From NCBI GenBank assembly GCA_944320595.1, contig CALUIB010000005.1:79061-143060 (forward strand): a stretch of DNA of 64,000 bases. Direction: 5' to 3'. Made by a program: the position numbers and the translations under genes. Each line of letters starts with the position of its first letter. Within the stretch, counting starts at the first letter, position 1. Source of the stretch: an uncultured Muribaculaceae bacterium. GTDB taxonomy: Bacteria; Bacteroidota; Bacteroidia; Bacteroidales; Muribaculaceae. Shown here one piece after another: positions 61,323 to 64,000 of the stretch. The notes beneath the pieces were generated by a model. That model made no database searches, was not told where the DNA came from, and saw only the letters and a list, made by a program, of their open reading frames with translations.

Positions 61323-63739
61323 AAACGGAGGGAGAGGCGGACGTTGAACTGGCGGCGGGTGAGGTAGTTGGGGACGGCGTACTGGATTTGGTTCACATCG
61401 GTCACCCAGTAGTAGCTGCTCACGTTGGAAATGTCGAGTAGGTTGAACACGTCCACGCCTATCCAGATGTCCTTGAAGTGGCTTAGCAGGCCGGTGGTGG
61501 GGCGCGACTGGCCGCCCACGAGCTGGTAGGAGATGCCCACGTCCACTCGCTTGTAGGCCGGGGTGCGGAAGTAGCCCTGGTCGCGCGTGGAGCGCGGGGC
61601 GGTGGTGGGCAGGCCATCGGAGTATATTCCGCGCAGGCTGAATTTCATCTTGGGAAACTTGGGGAAGTAGTCGGTGAAAAACAGGGCTATGCTATAACGC
61701 TGGTCGGTGGGGCGCGGCACTTTCACCCCGTTAAGGTTCTCTTGCGTCTTCATCAGCGACAGGCTTATCCACGAATCGGTTCCCTCAACGAACTGACCGA
61801 AGAATTTCATGTCGATGCCCGCCACGTAGCCCTTCGAGCTGTTCACGCCCGTGTAGGCCAGTTTAAGGTTGTCGATTTCGTATGGCACAAGGTTCGACAG
61901 GTTCTTGTAATACAGCTCGGCCGAGAGGCGGAAGGGGCGGTTCATGGCACGGAATGTATAGTCGCCGCCCAGGATCAGGTGTACGCTGCGTTGCGAGCGT
62001 ATGTCGCGGTTCAGAACCACGTTGGTGTTGCCGCGTTCGTCGGTCTGCTCCATGCGGTATTCCTTGTAGAACGGAGCCTGGTAATACAGGCCGGTGGCAA
62101 AACGCAGCGATATTCGCTCGTTTCGTGCCGGCACGAACCCCACACTTGCACGGGGGCTTACAAGGAACTCGCGGTTGAAGTCCCAGTAAGTACACCGCAC
62201 ACCGCCGTTGAAAGTGATATAGCCGGCATCGTTCACTATGCGGAAAGCGTCTTGCGCATAAAACGACAGCCGGTTCGATGAAATGTCGTGCTTCGACGTG
62301 AGGTTATACACCATGTTCACGCCCGTGCCAGTGTGCGGCAGCGAGTAGCCCGCCGAGTCGCGCTGCTCCCATTCACGGGTGCGGTCGTGTATGTTCTCGT
62401 GCTGGTAGGTGATGCCATAGCTTATATTGTTGTTGCTTATCGACGTATTCCCCTTTAGCGTGAATGCAAACACGCTTGCCTTCAGTCGGTTCCGGGCGTG
62501 TTCATGGTACATTCCCACACCAAGCTCGCCGCCTATCGACTCGTCGCCACCAGTGTCGTTGGTGCCAGCCTCGTCGAGCCAGTATTCGCCATGTATGTCG
62601 TAAGTTACAAGTTCGTTGGTAAGATACCCCGACGCAAGCAGCGTAAGGTCGGTGCTACGCGAGTGCCGATAATTAAGCGACAGCGCCCCAAAGTAGGTTT
62701 CAAAGCGGTCTTTCTCCTGCCCGTCGAAATATACGGTGAAGGTGCGGGCGTTGTTCATCGTACCAAAGTTGGTTTCGCGCGTCTCGGGCGTGAAACGGTA
62801 GTCGTTGATTGATATATTGCCCAGGAACGAGAGTTTCCACCGGTCACCGACTTGGAAATTCAAGTTAGTCTGGTAGTCGAAATATTGCGGGTCATATTCC
62901 CCCTTCGATTCGAGCGAGCCAAGCAGCGACGAATTGCGCTTGTATCGGAACCCGTGCAGCTGCGAAAACCGCCCGCTCCCCTGCCCCACGGCCACGCTGC
63001 CCCCCATGAGGCTCGCCGACACCGACCCTTCCAACGCCTCGGGCTGGCGGTAGGTTATATCGAGGGTCGATGACATCTTGTCGCCATATTCGGCACTGAA
63101 ACCGCCGGTCGAGAACTCCACCTGCCCCACCAGGTCGGGATTGATGATGCTAAGGCCCTCCTGCTGCCCAGAACTAATAAGCTGTGGACGGTAGATTTCT
63201 ATGCCGTTGATGTACACGCTGTTCTCGTCATACGAGCCGCCTCGCACCATATACTGCGAGCTCATCTCGTTTTTCTGGCTCACGCCGGCCATTGTGGATA
63301 GCACAGCCTCGATACTGCCGCCGCTAACGTCGGGCGTTAGTCGTGCCGCATTCACGTCGATTGTCTGCATTTGGCTCGTCTGCCGCTTGTATTCGGTGAT
63401 TTCGATGTCTTTCAGTTCGAGCGACTTTTTCAGCAACTTCACATCGAGTGCCACCTCGCCTTGCGCATCGGCGAGTTTTCGCGTCACTTCGGTGTAGCCC
63501 ATGCAGCTGAATATCACGGTAATGGTGTCGGCTTGCGGCACGGTGAGGCTGTACCGCCCGTCTAAGCCTGTAGTCGCGCCTATGGCAGTACCGCCGATGC
63601 GCACCATTGCAAATTCCACCGGGGCGTTGTCGCCATCGGTCACACGCCCCGACAGCCTCACGTTGGCAGCCACCGCGGCCACTGCGGCCACGCATAGCAG
63701 TAGCATAAAAAGTATATATCTCTTGCAGGAAATATCCAT
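61319..63739 (-). CDS. TonB-dependent receptor with N-terminal carboxypeptidase-like domain
   Basis: The 806-residue outer membrane protein starts with a signal peptide (MDISCKRYILFMLLLCVAAV). A carboxypeptidase-regulatory-like beta domain follows (residues ~28-105, VRLSGRVTDGDNAPVEFAMV), then a plug (~115-225, SGGSIEAVLSTMAGVSQKNE, SSQYMVRGGSYDENSVYING) and a large barrel ending SLRF. It resembles the non-SusC TonB receptors of Bacteroidales. No SusD-like partner follows. The ligand is unknown. The 261 nt upstream hold no consensus promoter that I can find. Confidence 0.94.
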   Translation of the reverse strand: MDISCKRYILFMLLLCVAAVAAVAANVRLSGRVTDGDNAPVEFAMVRIGGTAIGATTGLDGRYSLTVPQADTITVIFSCMGYTEVTRKLADAQGEVALDVKLLKKSLELKDIEITEYKRQTSQMQTIDVNAARLTPDVSGGSIEAVLSTMAGVSQKNEMSSQYMVRGGSYDENSVYINGIEIYRPQLISSGQQEGLSIINPDLVGQVEFSTGGFSAEYGDKMSSTLDITYRQPEALEGSVSASLMGGSVAVGQGSGRFSQLHGFRYKRNSSLLGSLESKGEYDPQYFDYQTNLNFQVGDRWKLSFLGNISINDYRFTPETRETNFGTMNNARTFTVYFDGQEKDRFETYFGALSLNYRHSRSTDLTLLASGYLTNELVTYDIHGEYWLDEAGTNDTGGDESIGGELGVGMYHEHARNRLKASVFAFTLKGNTSISNNNISYGITYQHENIHDRTREWEQRDSAGYSLPHTGTGVNMVYNLTSKHDISSNRLSFYAQDAFRIVNDAGYITFNGGVRCTYWDFNREFLVSPRASVGFVPARNERISLRFATGLYYQAPFYKEYRMEQTDERGNTNVVLNRDIRSQRSVHLILGGDYTFRAMNRPFRLSAELYYKNLSNLVPYEIDNLKLAYTGVNSSKGYVAGIDMKFFGQFVEGTDSWISLSLMKTQENLNGVKVPRPTDQRYSIALFFTDYFPKFPKMKFSLRGIYSDGLPTTAPRSTRDQGYFRTPAYKRVDVGISYQLVGGQSRPTTGLLSHFKDIWIGVDVFNLLDISNVSSYYWVTDVNQIQYAVPNYLTRRQFNVRLSLRF

Positions 63740-64000
63740 CTATAGTTTCACAGAAAAATTGTCACACGTTAATAACGGCAAACCGCCCCGTTTCAGTATA
63801 GCAACCACAGAAGATTTGCGGCTCAGCAAAGGAAAAATCATATCAATTCATAAAAAAGTTGCCGCTTATCCGACTCACATTAGTAAAATAAAGTATTTAT
63901 CAGCCAAGCATAGTATGATGCAGATTCACTACTGTCCCGTTTAAACTAACTCATACTAAATAAGTTAGGATATTCATCAGTTGAAACGGAATTTTGATTT

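Overview
The window looks like a chromosome segment of a Bacteroidales bacterium, most likely a gut Muribaculaceae-type organism. The evidence is the Bacteroidota promoter signature (TTTG, about 20 nt, TAnnTTTG) in front of many genes, the gene order rpsL-rpsG-fusA-rpsJ with no tuf, TonB-dependent receptors, an ECF sigma/FecR pair, a sialidase with a type IX secretion-like tail, and ribosomal protein variants usual in this phylum. The genus assignment is inference.

Region by region. 1-6 kb (minus strand): a truncated membrane protein with a Rossmann-like region, an AAA/DUF4143 ATPase, and a three-gene nonulosonic-acid (sialic/legionaminic-like) operon legB - ATP-grasp - neuB. 6-24.7 kb (minus): one block of translation genes running from a strong promoter at about 24.7 kb through rpsL, rpsG, fusA, the S10, spc and alpha clusters, secY, map and infA to rpoA and rplQ, closed by a terminator at 6.23 kb. 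24.8-27.3 kb: rfbC and a divergent secreted sialidase. 27.5-34.0 kb: a tRNA-Leu(TAA) gene carrying a 6.4-kb integrative element bounded by 32-bp direct repeats. It encodes a tyrosine integrase, an excisionase-like HTH protein, a RepA-like ATPase, a primase-like zinc-finger/Toprim protein, a RusA-like resolvase and a small phage-type protein, with an iteron/hairpin array between the two replication genes. 34-43.4 kb: SIMPL protein, ABM-fold monooxygenase, tRNA-Tyr, a SIS / degenerate PfkB / helical-repeat / ribH run, a thioredoxin-like lipoprotein, a beta-rich protein without a secretion signal, purT and folK. 43.5-48.3 kb: the rimP-nusA-infB operon. 48.6-56.7 kb: a NADAR protein, a multidomain CoA-disulfide-reductase-like sulfur protein, a TonB receptor, and an ECF sigma - FecR - STN/DUF3575 operon, followed by a fragment of a Fic protein gene. 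56.7-64 kb: prs, a GH13 amylase, a patatin-like lipase, rpmE type B, candidate micro-ORFs and a large TonB receptor.

The strongest unexplained signal is a dispersed hairpin element of about 75 bp, present three times (6043, 6124, 53905). Every copy contains an exact TTTG-N20-TAnnTTTG promoter, and every copy points at a downstream operon (the nonulosonic operon twice, the ECF sigma operon once), so it looks like a mobile or amplified promoter cassette. The other main leads are the small integrative element with its candidate origin, the sigma/anti-sigma operon whose sensor appears to be an STN-DUF3575 barrel, and unusually long leaders in front of exactly rpsG, rpsH and rpsD inside the ribosomal block.
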